From NCBI GenBank assembly GCA_902785785.1, contig CADAAA010000008.1, positions 39,669 through 103,668 of the forward strand: a stretch of DNA of 64,000 nucleotides, given 5' to 3'. Shown piece by piece: positions 26,326 through 37,626 of the stretch. The notes below the pieces were generated by a model, which was given only the letters and a program-made list of their open reading frames with translations, ran no database searches and had not been told where the DNA came from. The position numbers and the translations under genes are program-made. The number at the start of each line of letters is the position of its first letter. Position 1 is the stretch's first letter. Source of the DNA: an uncultured Bacteroidia bacterium. GTDB lineage: Bacteria; Bacteroidota; Bacteroidia; Bacteroidales; UBA932.

Positions 26326-27342
26326 CTACGGCAGCAGCTTGGAGATAATCTCCGTGAGCTGGGCGGTCTCCAGGAGGAAACCGTCATGGCCGAAATTGGA
26401 AGTGATCTCAAGGTATGTCGCTCCGGGGATCAGGGCAGCCCATTTCTCGATATGATGGGGCGGAAAGAGCCCGTCGGTGTCGATTGAGACAACAGTCGTT
26501 CTGGCCTTGATGCGGGAAAGCGCCTTGGCGACGCCGCCGCGACCGCGGCCGACGTTGTTGCTGATGACGGAGGTGCTGACGCTGTTGTAGGAATAAGCGT
26601 CGAATCCCCGGCGGATGATCTTTTCTCCCTGATAGCGCTGGTATGATGCCGCACGGTCGGCAAAGAGTGTATCATCGTCCTGCTCGGCCTGGGTAAGTCC
26701 GTATCCCTGGAAACACCTGTAGGAAATCATCGCCTGCGCGCGGGCGCACTTCAAACCTTCCTCTCCACCATGGATGTCCTCACAGGCCTCGAACGAAGGA
26801 TCGGCGCGGAGAGCCATGCGCTGCGTCTCGACGCTGGCGGTGAGCCAGGGAGTGACGCGCGGCTCGGTCGCGATGAACAGCGCCTGCCTGAAAACCTCAG
26901 GCTCCATGACAGCCCACTCGATGGATTGGAAACCTCCAATGGAACTTCCGATGAGCAGGTCTATCTTCTCCACTCCCAGATGCTTGCGGACAAGGATAGA
27001 TGCATTTATCATATCGCGGACAGTCACCCGTGGGAAGGAAAGCAGATATGGTTTTCCCGTCTTGGGATTGATGGAAGCCGGACCGCTGGAACCATAGGCG
27101 GAGCCGAGCATGTTGACGCAAGCCACGAAATACTTGTCCGTGTCGATCAACTTGCCGCTGCCGACCATCTCCGGCCACCAGTCTTCACAGTCGCTGTTGG
27201 CAGTGAGGGCGTGACATATCCAGATCACGGGCTCGCGGCCGTCATACTCGCGTGGAGAAGTATGGTATGCTATATCGATGCTTTCGAGGCGGTCACCGTT
27301 CTCGAACGTGAAAGGGCCGGCCTTCAGTGTGTGTCCTTTCAT
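26326..27342 (-). CDS. metX: Homoserine O-acetyltransferase
   Basis: The 338-residue alpha/beta hydrolase transfers acetyl from acetyl-CoA to homoserine, the committed step of methionine synthesis. Signatures are CHALTANSD, GSSIGGFQ with the nucleophile Ser, IDTDGLFPP with the catalytic Asp, and NFGHDGFL with the catalytic His. Serine versus homoserine, and acetyl versus succinyl, specificity follows from the usual annotation of this family and the neighbouring metY. Its ATG overlaps the metY stop by 4 nt (ATGA). Confidence 0.95.
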   Translation of the reverse strand: MKGHTLKAGPFTFENGDRLESIDIAYHTSPREYDGREPVIWICHALTANSDCEDWWPEMVGSGKLIDTDKYFVACVNMLGSAYGSSGPASINPKTGKPYLLSFPRVTVRDMINASILVRKHLGVEKIDLLIGSSIGGFQSIEWAVMEPEVFRQALFIATEPRVTPWLTASVETQRMALRADPSFEACEDIHGGEEGLKCARAQAMISYRCFQGYGLTQAEQDDDTLFADRAASYQRYQGEKIIRRGFDAYSYNSVSTSVISNNVGRGRGGVAKALSRIKARTTVVSIDTDGLFPPHHIEKWAALIPGATYLEITSNFGHDGFLLETAQLTEIISKLLP

Positions 27343-28631
27343 TTGCTGAGGGCGGTTTCAATGGCCTGCGAGAGGTCGTTAATGATATCTTCGGGATCTT
27401 CCAGTCCGACACTCAGGCGCATGAGATCCGGCGCGATGCCGGCTTCGCGCAACTGCTCGTCGCTTAGCTGGCGGTGTGTATGCGATGCAGGGTGGAGGAT
27501 GCAGGTATAGCAATCCGCCACATGGGTCTCGATGGTAACGAGTTTCAAGGAATCCATGAACTTGTTGTCCACGGCGCGGCCGCCCTTCAGGGCGAATGCC
27601 ATCACACCGCATGAGCCGTCAGGAAGATATTTCCTGGCCTTTTCATACTGGCTGTCGCCGGGAAGGTCAGGGTAGTGTATCCATGCCACTGCGGGATGAT
27701 TCTTCAAGAAGGTAGCGACCTTGAGGGCGCTCTCTGTATGGCGCTTAACCCTGACGTGCAGCGTCTGCAGGCCGAGATTGAGGTAGAAAGCGTTCTGAGG
27801 GGCCTGTATGGATCCAAGATCACGCATGAGATGTGTCGTGCACTTGGTTATGTATGCCGCCCGGCCGAATCGCTCGGTATAGATGATGCCATGGTACGAA
27901 GCATCCGGGGTGCAGAGGCCGGGGAACTTGTCGGCATGGGCGTTCCAGTCGAAATTGCCGCTGTCCACGATGACGCCGCCGACAGTGGTGCCGTGGCCGT
28001 CCATGTACTTCGTGGTGGAATGCGTCACGATGTCGGCGCCGAACTCGATAGGACGGCAGTGGACGGGAGTAGCAAAGGTATTGTCGATGATCATGGGAAC
28101 CCCATGGGCATGGGCGGCATTGGCGAAGCGCTCGATGTCGAGCACCTGCACGCCGGGATTGGCGATGGTCTCGGTGAAGATGAGCTTGGTATTGGGCTTG
28201 AACGCGGCATCGATCTGCTCGTCTGTAGCGTCATAGTCGATGAAAGTCACGTCGATGCCCATCTTGCGGAAAGTTACGCCAAAGAGGTTGAAGGTGCCTC
28301 CGTAGATATTGTTGGTGGCGATCATATGGTCGCCGGCCTCGCAGATATTGAAACACGCGAAGAAGTTGGCGGCCTGGCCGGAGGAGGTCAGCATTGCACC
28401 CACTCCCCCCTCGAGCGCCGCGATCTTGGCGGCGACCATGTCGTTGGTGGGATTCTGCAGCCTGGTATAGAAATAACCCGGCTCCTCGAGGTCGAAAAGA
28501 CGGCCCATCTGGTCGCTGGTCTCGTATTTGAACGTGGTACTCTGTATGACTGGGATCTGACGGGGTTCTCCCTTCCCGGGGGTATATCCGGCCTGGACAC
28601 AAAGCGTCCCGATATGCGGCTTGTCACTCAT
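27339..28631 (-). CDS. metY: O-acetylhomoserine sulfhydrylase (PLP-dependent)
   Basis: The 430-residue PLP enzyme makes homocysteine from O-acetylhomoserine and sulfide. It belongs to the Cys/Met metabolism family, with the PLP-lysine motif THSTTKYMDGHG and the substrate region IQSTTFKYE near the N-terminus. The ATG at 28631 (MSDKPHIGTLCVQAGYTPG) starts the conserved domain; the longer open frame extends antisense into pfp and is rejected. It is first in the metY-metX-amylase unit. A TAACTTTG -7 box lies 27 nt upstream of the ATG. Confidence 0.96.
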   Translation of the reverse strand: MSDKPHIGTLCVQAGYTPGKGEPRQIPVIQSTTFKYETSDQMGRLFDLEEPGYFYTRLQNPTNDMVAAKIAALEGGVGAMLTSSGQAANFFACFNICEAGDHMIATNNIYGGTFNLFGVTFRKMGIDVTFIDYDATDEQIDAAFKPNTKLIFTETIANPGVQVLDIERFANAAHAHGVPMIIDNTFATPVHCRPIEFGADIVTHSTTKYMDGHGTTVGGVIVDSGNFDWNAHADKFPGLCTPDASYHGIIYTERFGRAAYITKCTTHLMRDLGSIQAPQNAFYLNLGLQTLHVRVKRHTESALKVATFLKNHPAVAWIHYPDLPGDSQYEKARKYLPDGSCGVMAFALKGGRAVDNKFMDSLKLVTIETHVADCYTCILHPASHTHRQLSDEQLREAGIAPDLMRLSVGLEDPEDIINDLSQAIETALSK

Positions 28632-28657
28632 TTTCCGTAGGTATTTTCTAATCCACA

Positions 28658-28708
28658 CAAAGTTAATCGTTATTCGCTGAATTATTATAAAAATTTTTAA
28701 TAAATTTG
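28658..28708. promoter_or_regulatory. Divergent promoters for metY (-) and pfp (+)
   Basis: The minus strand has TAACTTTG at 28665-28658 for metY. The plus strand has TAAATTTG at 28701-28708 for pfp. Neither has an obvious TTTG -33 element; the DNA between them is very AT-rich. Confidence 0.6.
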
Positions 28709-28754
28709 CGTTCCCATTCAACGTGAACAGAATAAACTTTTTATAAAACACACT

Positions 28755-30392
28755 ATGCCAGTCAAATCCAATCTTCAGATCGCCCGTGCGGCATACCAGC
28801 CCAAGCTTCCCCTCGCCCTCAAGGGCGCTGTGAAGGCAGTCGAAGGCGAGGCGACCCAGTCCGTCGGCAACCAGGCCGAGATCAAGGCCCTGTTCCCCAA
28901 CACCTACGGCATGCCCGTCGTGGAATTCGTTCCCGGAGAGGCGGTAGAGTACCCCAAGTTCAATGTTGGTATCATCCTGTCCGGCGGACAGGCCCCCGGC
29001 GGCCACAACGTCATCTCCGGACTTTTCGACGGAGTCAAGTCCCTCAACCCGGACAACAAGCTCTACGGCTTCCTCATGGGCCCCGGCGGACTTGTCGACC
29101 ACAAGTACATGGAGATCACCCCTGAGATCATGGACGAATACCGCAATACCGGCGGTTTCGACATCATCGGCTCCGGCCGCACCAAGCTTGAGGAAGTGGA
29201 CCAGTTCGAGAGCGGCATCAAGATCCTCCGCGAACTCGGCATCAAGGCTCTCGTGATCATCGGCGGAGACGACTCCAACACCAACGCATGCGTACTCGCC
29301 GAGTACTATGCCGCCAAGAAGTACGGCGTACAGGTCATCGGATGCCCCAAGACCATCGACGGCGACCTCAAGAACAGCCAGATCGAAACTTCCTTCGGCT
29401 TCGACACCGCCTGCAAGACCTACAGCGAGCTCATCGGCAACATCGAGCGCGACTGCAACTCCGCCCGCAAGTACTGGCATTTCATCAAGGTGATGGGCCG
29501 CAGCGCCTCCCACATCGCCCTTGAGTGCGCCCTCCAGACCCAGCCGAATATCTGCCTCATCTCCGAAGAGGTCGAGGCCAAGGAGCAGAGCCTGGACGAG
29601 ATCGTCGCTTACATCGCCAATGCCGTCGCCGCCCGTGCTGCACGCGGTGACAATTTCGGAACCGTAATCGTGCCTGAAGGACTCATCGAGTTCATCCCCG
29701 CCATCAAGAAGCTCATCGCCGAGCTCAACGATACCCTCGCCACCGACGAGGCCAAGTCCGTCGCCCGCGAAAACCAGATCGAGTACGTGAAGGCACACCT
29801 CAGTGCCGCCAATCTCGCCACCTTCAATTCCCTGCCCGCCGGTGTCGCCCGCCAGCTTGCGCTGGACCGCGACCCTCACGGCAATGTCCAGGTGTCCCTC
29901 ATCGAGACCGAGAAGCTCCTCTCCGAGATGGTCGGCAAGAAGCTTGATGAGATGAAGAAGGAAGGCAAGTTCGTCGGCAAGTTCGCCGCACAGCACCACT
30001 TCTTCGGTTACGAAGGCCGTTGCGCAGCTCCGTCCAACTTCGACGCAGACTACTGCTACTCACTCGGTTACAATGCATCCAGGCTCATCGCCTGCGGCAA
30101 GACCGGCTACATGTCCGTCATCCGCAACACCACCGCTTCCGCTGACAAGTGGATCGCCGGCGGAGTCCCCATCACGATGATGATGAACCTCGAGAAGCGC
30201 AGCGGAAAGATGAAGCCCGTCATCCGCAAGGCTCTTGTCGAACTCGACGGAGCCCCGTTCAAGTATTTCGCCGCCAACCGCGACGACTGGGCTCTCAACA
30301 CCCGTTTCGTGTATCCCGGAGCCATCCAGTACTGGGGTCCTTCGGAGGTATGCGACCAGCCTACCATGACCCTCAAGCTTGAGCACGAATAG
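28755..30392 (+). CDS. pfp: Diphosphate--fructose-6-phosphate 1-phosphotransferase
   Basis: The 545-residue enzyme is the long PPi-dependent phosphofructokinase form common in Bacteroidales and plants. It interconverts fructose-6-phosphate and fructose-1,6-bisphosphate using pyrophosphate in place of ATP. Seen are ILSGGQAPGGHN, GGDDSNTNA (an Asp where ATP-dependent enzymes have Gly), PKTIDGDLKN with the catalytic Asp, and MGRSASH. It is monocistronic, with its own -7 box and a strong terminator. Confidence 0.96.
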   Translation: MPVKSNLQIARAAYQPKLPLALKGAVKAVEGEATQSVGNQAEIKALFPNTYGMPVVEFVPGEAVEYPKFNVGIILSGGQAPGGHNVISGLFDGVKSLNPDNKLYGFLMGPGGLVDHKYMEITPEIMDEYRNTGGFDIIGSGRTKLEEVDQFESGIKILRELGIKALVIIGGDDSNTNACVLAEYYAAKKYGVQVIGCPKTIDGDLKNSQIETSFGFDTACKTYSELIGNIERDCNSARKYWHFIKVMGRSASHIALECALQTQPNICLISEEVEAKEQSLDEIVAYIANAVAARAARGDNFGTVIVPEGLIEFIPAIKKLIAELNDTLATDEAKSVARENQIEYVKAHLSAANLATFNSLPAGVARQLALDRDPHGNVQVSLIETEKLLSEMVGKKLDEMKKEGKFVGKFAAQHHFFGYEGRCAAPSNFDADYCYSLGYNASRLIACGKTGYMSVIRNTTASADKWIAGGVPITMMMNLEKRSGKMKPVIRKALVELDGAPFKYFAANRDDWALNTRFVYPGAIQYWGPSEVCDQPTMTLKLEHE

Positions 30393-30411
30393 CCGTAGGC
30401 TATACCCGTCA

Positions 30412-30458
30412 TTGAAAAAGCCGCCGTTTCCATCGTGAACCGGCGGCTTTTTCAATTT
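30412..30458 (+). terminator. Intrinsic terminator after pfp
   Basis: A perfect 15-bp stem (30412-30426 with 30441-30455) with a 14-nt loop ends in a T-rich stretch. It separates pfp from the ligA operon. Confidence 0.88.
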
Positions 30459-30465
30459 AAATGGC

Positions 30466-30473
30466 TATATTTG
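30466..30473 (+). promoter_or_regulatory. -7 box of the ligA operon promoter
   Basis: TATATTTG lies 17 nt before the ligA ATG. Its -33 position falls within the pfp terminator stem and shows no clear TTTG. Confidence 0.6.
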
Positions 30474-30474
30474 A

Positions 30475-32580
<2,106 letters not shown>

Positions 32581-32588
32581 CGCCCGCC

Positions 32589-33599
32589 ATGAATATCAAG
32601 AGGATCAAGGATGCATCGTACAAGCTTTTCGGTGACCAGCTATGGGAGCTGAACACGGAAGGCCTGTCCGGCATCCGGCGCAGGATAGTCCGTTTCATCA
32701 AGCTCATCCGCATCACTTTCAACACCTTCGCTGAGCAGAGGATGGGATTCCAGTGCGTTGCACTGAGCTATTTCTCCGCCCTCGCCATAGTCCCGTTCGC
32801 CGCCTTCATCTTCGCCGTGGGCGGAGGCCTCGGCGTGGACGACAAGCTCTCCGAACTGGCCCACAACATACTCCCGAGCAATCCCGAATTCATCGACACT
32901 GTCCTGGACAAGGCGGGCAACATCGTCCATATCGCACAATCGGGCATAGTGGGAGTGATTGGTGCTCTCGCGTTCCTTTGGACTATCATCTGGCTCTTCT
33001 TCCAGGTTGAACGGGTTTTCAACAACGTCTGGGGCATACGCAAGATTCCGCGCAAGCTTTACACTCGTTTCTCGTTCTATTTCCTGGCCATGTTCCTGGC
33101 CCCGTTCATAGTGCTGATGTTCGGTGCCGGTATCGCGATCTATTCCAATATCACGAGCCTCGTCGGTATCCATGTGCATATCGCTGAGGTTTCCGGTTTC
33201 ATGACCTTCCTCGGATGGGTGGTGTTCTATGCGGTCGCCGTATTCACCTTCTCGGCGATGTACAAGTTCATACCGGCCCCAAAGGTTTATTACAGGAACG
33301 CCTTCATCGCCGCCCTGGTATCGGGATTCATCTTCGTGCTCTTCCAGTTCGTGTACCTGAAGACGCAGATATTCGTCACCCGCCTCAACGCGGTCTACGG
33401 AGTCCTCGCAGCCATCCCGCTCTTCCTCATGTGGCTCAACTACAGCTGGCAGATCGTCATTTACGGAGCTCAGCTCTGCTACGGCATACAGAACGTTGAC
33501 AGTTATCATATCCCTGAGGGCCGTCTGAAGGACTTCACCCCCATGTGGGACCGCCTCAGGGAAGAAATGAAAGAAGACAAGGAGGAAGAAAGCATATGA
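32589..33599 (+). CDS. YihY/BrkB-family inner-membrane protein
   Basis: The 336-residue protein has about six transmembrane helices. It shows the family stretches GFQCVALSYFSALAIVPF, VERVFNNVWGIRK and FLMWLNYSWQIVIYGAQLCYG. The family was once named ribonuclease BN by mistake; its true role is unknown, though transport is suspected. Its stop overlaps the rsh start as ATGA. Confidence 0.9.
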   Translation: MNIKRIKDASYKLFGDQLWELNTEGLSGIRRRIVRFIKLIRITFNTFAEQRMGFQCVALSYFSALAIVPFAAFIFAVGGGLGVDDKLSELAHNILPSNPEFIDTVLDKAGNIVHIAQSGIVGVIGALAFLWTIIWLFFQVERVFNNVWGIRKIPRKLYTRFSFYFLAMFLAPFIVLMFGAGIAIYSNITSLVGIHVHIAEVSGFMTFLGWVVFYAVAVFTFSAMYKFIPAPKVYYRNAFIAALVSGFIFVLFQFVYLKTQIFVTRLNAVYGVLAAIPLFLMWLNYSWQIVIYGAQLCYGIQNVDSYHIPEGRLKDFTPMWDRLREEMKEDKEEESI

Positions 33600-35800
33600 G
33601 TTTTTCAAAGTTCACGCAGAAGGACTACGACCTCATAAACCAGGAGTATGAAGGGCTGAAGGAAGTGGCCGCCCGGCGTTGCCGGACGGACGCGGAGATG
33701 GCACTCGTCCAGAAAGCTTTCGAATTCGCCAACGAAGCACACAAGAACGTTCGCAGGCGCTCGGGCGAGCCGTACATGCTCCATCCTATCGCTGTCGCCC
33801 GCATCGTCGTCGAGAGCATCGGCCTCGGCTGCAAATCCATCTGTGCCGCCATCCTCCACGATGTAGTCGAAGATACAGACTTCACCATCGAAGACATACG
33901 CAACCTCTTCGGGGACAAGATAGCCTCGCTCGTCGACGGCCTGACCAAAATCAAGACCGTTCTCGACAACGAGAACAAGAAGGACAGTCATTTCAACCAG
34001 GTCGACACCCTACAGGCAGAGAACTTCAAGCGTATCCTCCTCACCCTCAACGACGACGTCCGTGTCGTCCTCATCAAGTTGGCGGATCGCCTGCACAACT
34101 GCAGGACCATCGAGTTCATGCCGGAGCACAAGCGTGACAAGGTCCTCAGCGAGACAATGTTCATCTTCATCCCCCTCGCCCACCGCCTCGGTCTCTACGA
34201 GGTTAAGTCGGAGATGGAGAACATCTGGCTCAAATACAAGGAGCCCGATGCCTACCGCGAGATATCCCAGCGTATCGACGAGAGCGTCGTGGACAAGGAC
34301 AAGAGCATCGACGAGTTCATCGCCCCCATCTCGGCTGCCCTGACGGATGCCGGATTCAAGTTTGAGATCAAGAAACGCATAAAGACACCCTATTCGGTCT
34401 GGAACAAGATGAGGACCAAGAACGTCGAGTTCGAGCAGGTTTACGACCTCTACGCCGTCCGCATCATATTTACCCCTCCGGCAGATTCCAAGGAGACCGA
34501 ACGCAACCAATGCTACCACATCTTCTCCATCATCACCGGCATTTACAAGTACCAGCCCAGCCGCGTGCGGGACTGGGTACGACACCCGAAGAGCAACGGC
34601 TATGAGGCCCTCCACTGCACCCTGATGAGCCAGATCGGTATCTGGATCGAAGTCCAGATACGGTCAAAGCGCATGGATGACATCGCGGAGAAGGGTATCG
34701 CAGCCCACTGGGCCTACAAGAACGAAGGCTATGTCGGCGAGAACGACAGCGAGATGGACAAATGGCTGGCCAAGGTCAAGGAGATCCTCGTCAGCCCCGA
34801 TGTGGGAGCCCTCGAGCTTCTCGACATCATACACAACGACCTGGTCAGCAGCGACATCATAGTCTTCACTCCCAAGGGTGAGCAGAAATCCATCCAAAAA
34901 GGCGCTACGGCGCTGGATTTCGCATACCTCATCCACACCCATATTGGGAACAAGGCCATCGCCGCAAAGGTCAACATGAAGCTCGTTCCCCTGTCGTACG
35001 TACTCCATACCGGAGACCAGGTGGAGATCATCACGGCCCAGAATGCCCGTCCCAAGATGGAGTGGCTCCAGTTCCTTGTCACCAGACACGCAAGGAACAT
35101 CGTCATAGAGAGTTTCAAGGACAACCGCGATGAGATTGCGGCACGCGGACGCCAGATGTTTGAGAATGAGCTTTCCGCCAACGGCATCCCCAAGACCAAA
35201 AGGAACGTGCAGCGCATACTCATTTCCGCACAGGTCCACGATGTGGACGAGTTCTACTTCCGCCTCGGGCTCGGAGTCATCAAGCCGGGGACAATAATGA
35301 AGGCTATCTTCCCCGAAGTTACCCCGGTCACTTCGATGCGCCCGGAGCATCTCAAAGTCAAGACCGACGAACTTGCCGGCAGGAAATATGTACTGGCATC
35401 ATGCTGCAATCCCATTCCGGGCGATCCCATCCTTGGTTTCAAGACTCCCGACGGCGTCGTGACCATCCACAAGAAATCCTGTTCGGTGGCGGGAAGCATG
35501 GCATCCAAATACGGAGACATGGTGGTCATCCCCGAGTGGGACATGTCGGACGGCAGCCAGGCGTTCCCAGTGCGCATCTCACTCCGCGGCATCGACAAGG
35601 TCGGCTTGCTGAATTCCATCTCGCACTACATTTCCGAAGTGCTCGGAGTGAACATGCGCAAGATCTACCTCGGATCCGAGGACGGGATCTTCGAGGGTTA
35701 TATAGAGCTCCTTGTCCATGACAAGGAAGTGCTCGATTCGATCATCCAGAACCTGGGCAGCATAGACGGCATCCAGAAGATCGTCAGAACTGATATATGA
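33596..35800 (+). CDS. RelA/SpoT-type bifunctional (p)ppGpp synthetase/hydrolase
   Basis: The 734-residue protein makes and degrades the alarmone (p)ppGpp. The HD hydrolase domain has MLHP (His63) and HDVVED (His88, Asp89). The synthetase domain covers about residues 240-380. A TGS domain (DIIVFTPKGEQKSI) and a C-terminal ACT domain follow. Intact HD residues argue for hydrolase activity, as in Rel/SpoT proteins. The ATG at 33596 is chosen because it overlaps the yihY stop by 4 nt and begins the conserved protein. The next gene also overlaps by 4 nt. Confidence 0.95.
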   Translation: MSFSKFTQKDYDLINQEYEGLKEVAARRCRTDAEMALVQKAFEFANEAHKNVRRRSGEPYMLHPIAVARIVVESIGLGCKSICAAILHDVVEDTDFTIEDIRNLFGDKIASLVDGLTKIKTVLDNENKKDSHFNQVDTLQAENFKRILLTLNDDVRVVLIKLADRLHNCRTIEFMPEHKRDKVLSETMFIFIPLAHRLGLYEVKSEMENIWLKYKEPDAYREISQRIDESVVDKDKSIDEFIAPISAALTDAGFKFEIKKRIKTPYSVWNKMRTKNVEFEQVYDLYAVRIIFTPPADSKETERNQCYHIFSIITGIYKYQPSRVRDWVRHPKSNGYEALHCTLMSQIGIWIEVQIRSKRMDDIAEKGIAAHWAYKNEGYVGENDSEMDKWLAKVKEILVSPDVGALELLDIIHNDLVSSDIIVFTPKGEQKSIQKGATALDFAYLIHTHIGNKAIAAKVNMKLVPLSYVLHTGDQVEIITAQNARPKMEWLQFLVTRHARNIVIESFKDNRDEIAARGRQMFENELSANGIPKTKRNVQRILISAQVHDVDEFYFRLGLGVIKPGTIMKAIFPEVTPVTSMRPEHLKVKTDELAGRKYVLASCCNPIPGDPILGFKTPDGVVTIHKKSCSVAGSMASKYGDMVVIPEWDMSDGSQAFPVRISLRGIDKVGLLNSISHYISEVLGVNMRKIYLGSEDGIFEGYIELLVHDKEVLDSIIQNLGSIDGIQKIVRTDI

Positions 35801-37623
35801 TGAAGAGAAGTATATTGTCAAGGTTTTTTCCGGTCATCCCCGTCGCGCTCGTGCTGGGCTCGATGATGTTCTCGCATTCGTGCGCGAACACCACCAAGGC
35901 CCCGTCGGGCGGCGTCAAGGACACGATCCCTCCCCGGATCGTCAAGTTCTCGCCTGAGCACAAGTCGGTGAACGTTCCGGTGCACGGCACCTCCATCACC
36001 TTTACATTCGACGAGTACGTGACCATCAAGAAGGCTTCCAACATCGTACTCTCCCCTCCCCAGTCGCGCCCGCCAAAGAGCAGGCTCAAGGGCAAGTCCG
36101 TGGTAGTGACTTTCGAGGAGGACCTCCTGCCTGACATGACATATACGCTGGACTTCATCGACGCCCTTGCAGACAACAACGAAGGGAACGTTTTCCCCGG
36201 ATTCACTTATGTGTTCTCGACGGGAAATACCATAGATTCCCTGATGCTTACCGGCACAGTGCAGGACTGCAATACATTGGACCCCGTCAAGGGTATCACA
36301 GTCATGCTGTACAAGGACCACGCTGACTCTGCGGTGATGCTCAGCAAGCCCTTCGCCGTCACCAAGACCGATGACTGGGGATTCTTCTGCATCCGCAACA
36401 TCAAGGACACCTCCTATCGCCTTTATGCGGTCAAGGACGACAACGGGAACAACATCTATGACCCATCCGACAATGAACTGATCGCATTCGTCGACTCGCC
36501 GGTTCGTCCTGTAACGGTGGTGAACGATACGCTTCCCGAAGTCAAGAAACTCGACATGCAGGATACGTTGGCATGTCTTGCCCGGAAGAGCGAATACGAG
36601 ATGCCTCTGTTCAGGGAGAAACCGAGCCGTCAGGCCATCGTCCGCAACGTACGCGTCTCCGACCGTTCCTCTTTTATCACGTTCAACGCACCCAACGCCC
36701 ACATCGACTCGATGTGGATCCGCGGCGTCCCCGCCGGCAAGCTCATCACCCAGTTCAACATCCAGCGCGACAGCCTGGAGGTTTGGATAAATGACAAGGG
36801 CCGCCAGCCGGACACTCTGCACATGTTCGTGAACTACCGCAAGACCGACTCGGTCGGGAAGGCTGTCCCCACACTGGAACATGTCAAAATATACTACAAG
36901 CCGGAGGACGGTTCTGGAAAGTCTACCGGAACCGCATCCAGAAGTTCAAGAAGGGACATACGGCATGAAGACACAATATGTGTCTACAAACTGGAGGTAG
37001 AACCGGAGACTGTTGAGCAATACGGGTATACGCTGGAATTCACGTACCCTATCATCAACGAAGGCTTCGATTCACTCAGGCTCCTTTCGGTCAATCCCAG
37101 GCAGCAGGAGGAAGCCATGAAGTACAAGGTCATCCCGGACAGCACCAATATCAGGAAATTCACCATCATGCCCGAAGGCAAGCTGCTCACCGGTTACGAC
37201 TATATCCTGAAAGTGCCTGCACGCCGTTTCAGGGATATCAACGGATTCTACAACGACAGTACGGAAGTCAAGGTTAGCCTGCCGACCGACGAGAAACTCA
37301 GTACCCTCAACCTTGTCATGACAAATGTCCATCAGAAGTACATAATAGATTTCCTGACGGAAAAACGCGACAAGGTCCTGCGCCAGTACATCATCGACAG
37401 TGACCGTACCCTCAGTTTCCCGTACCTGCAGGCAGGGACCTACTGCATCCGCATCACGGAGGACAAGAACCGCAATTCCATCGTGGATTCCGGCTCGCTG
37501 CTCCAGCACCGCCAGCCGGAGAAAGTCAAGTTCTTCAAGATCAAGGACGACTTCCGTTTCGAGGTCATGGAAGCTGCAGAGATCGAGCAATCAATAGACG
37601 TAGGGGAATTATTCAAGGATTGA
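35797..37623 (+). CDS. Ig-like (Big_5) domain lipoprotein
   Basis: The 608-residue protein has an N-terminal hydrophobic segment (about residues 10-27) followed by HSCANTTKAPSGG, a probable lipoprotein cleavage site with lipidated Cys30. The next region (DTIPPRIVKFSPEHKSVNVPVHGTSITFTFDEYV) is the bacterial Ig-like SbsA/Big_5 fold. Later parts are beta-rich with no recognised enzyme motif. Such proteins are common in Bacteroidales envelopes and of unknown function. It overlaps rsh by 4 nt and the outer-membrane protein gene follows 3 nt after its stop. Confidence 0.8.
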   Translation: MMKRSILSRFFPVIPVALVLGSMMFSHSCANTTKAPSGGVKDTIPPRIVKFSPEHKSVNVPVHGTSITFTFDEYVTIKKASNIVLSPPQSRPPKSRLKGKSVVVTFEEDLLPDMTYTLDFIDALADNNEGNVFPGFTYVFSTGNTIDSLMLTGTVQDCNTLDPVKGITVMLYKDHADSAVMLSKPFAVTKTDDWGFFCIRNIKDTSYRLYAVKDDNGNNIYDPSDNELIAFVDSPVRPVTVVNDTLPEVKKLDMQDTLACLARKSEYEMPLFREKPSRQAIVRNVRVSDRSSFITFNAPNAHIDSMWIRGVPAGKLITQFNIQRDSLEVWINDKGRQPDTLHMFVNYRKTDSVGKAVPTLEHVKIYYKPEDGSGKSTGTASRSSRRDIRHEDTICVYKLEVEPETVEQYGYTLEFTYPIINEGFDSLRLLSVNPRQQEEAMKYKVIPDSTNIRKFTIMPEGKLLTGYDYILKVPARRFRDINGFYNDSTEVKVSLPTDEKLSTLNLVMTNVHQKYIIDFLTEKRDKVLRQYIIDSDRTLSFPYLQAGTYCIRITEDKNRNSIVDSGSLLQHRQPEKVKFFKIKDDFRFEVMEAAEIEQSIDVGELFKD

Positions 37624-37626
37624 GAG

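Noticed and set aside
28632-29999. Minus-strand extension of metY through pfp
   Set aside because: pfp on the plus strand is a complete conserved enzyme; the extension has no homology-like pattern.
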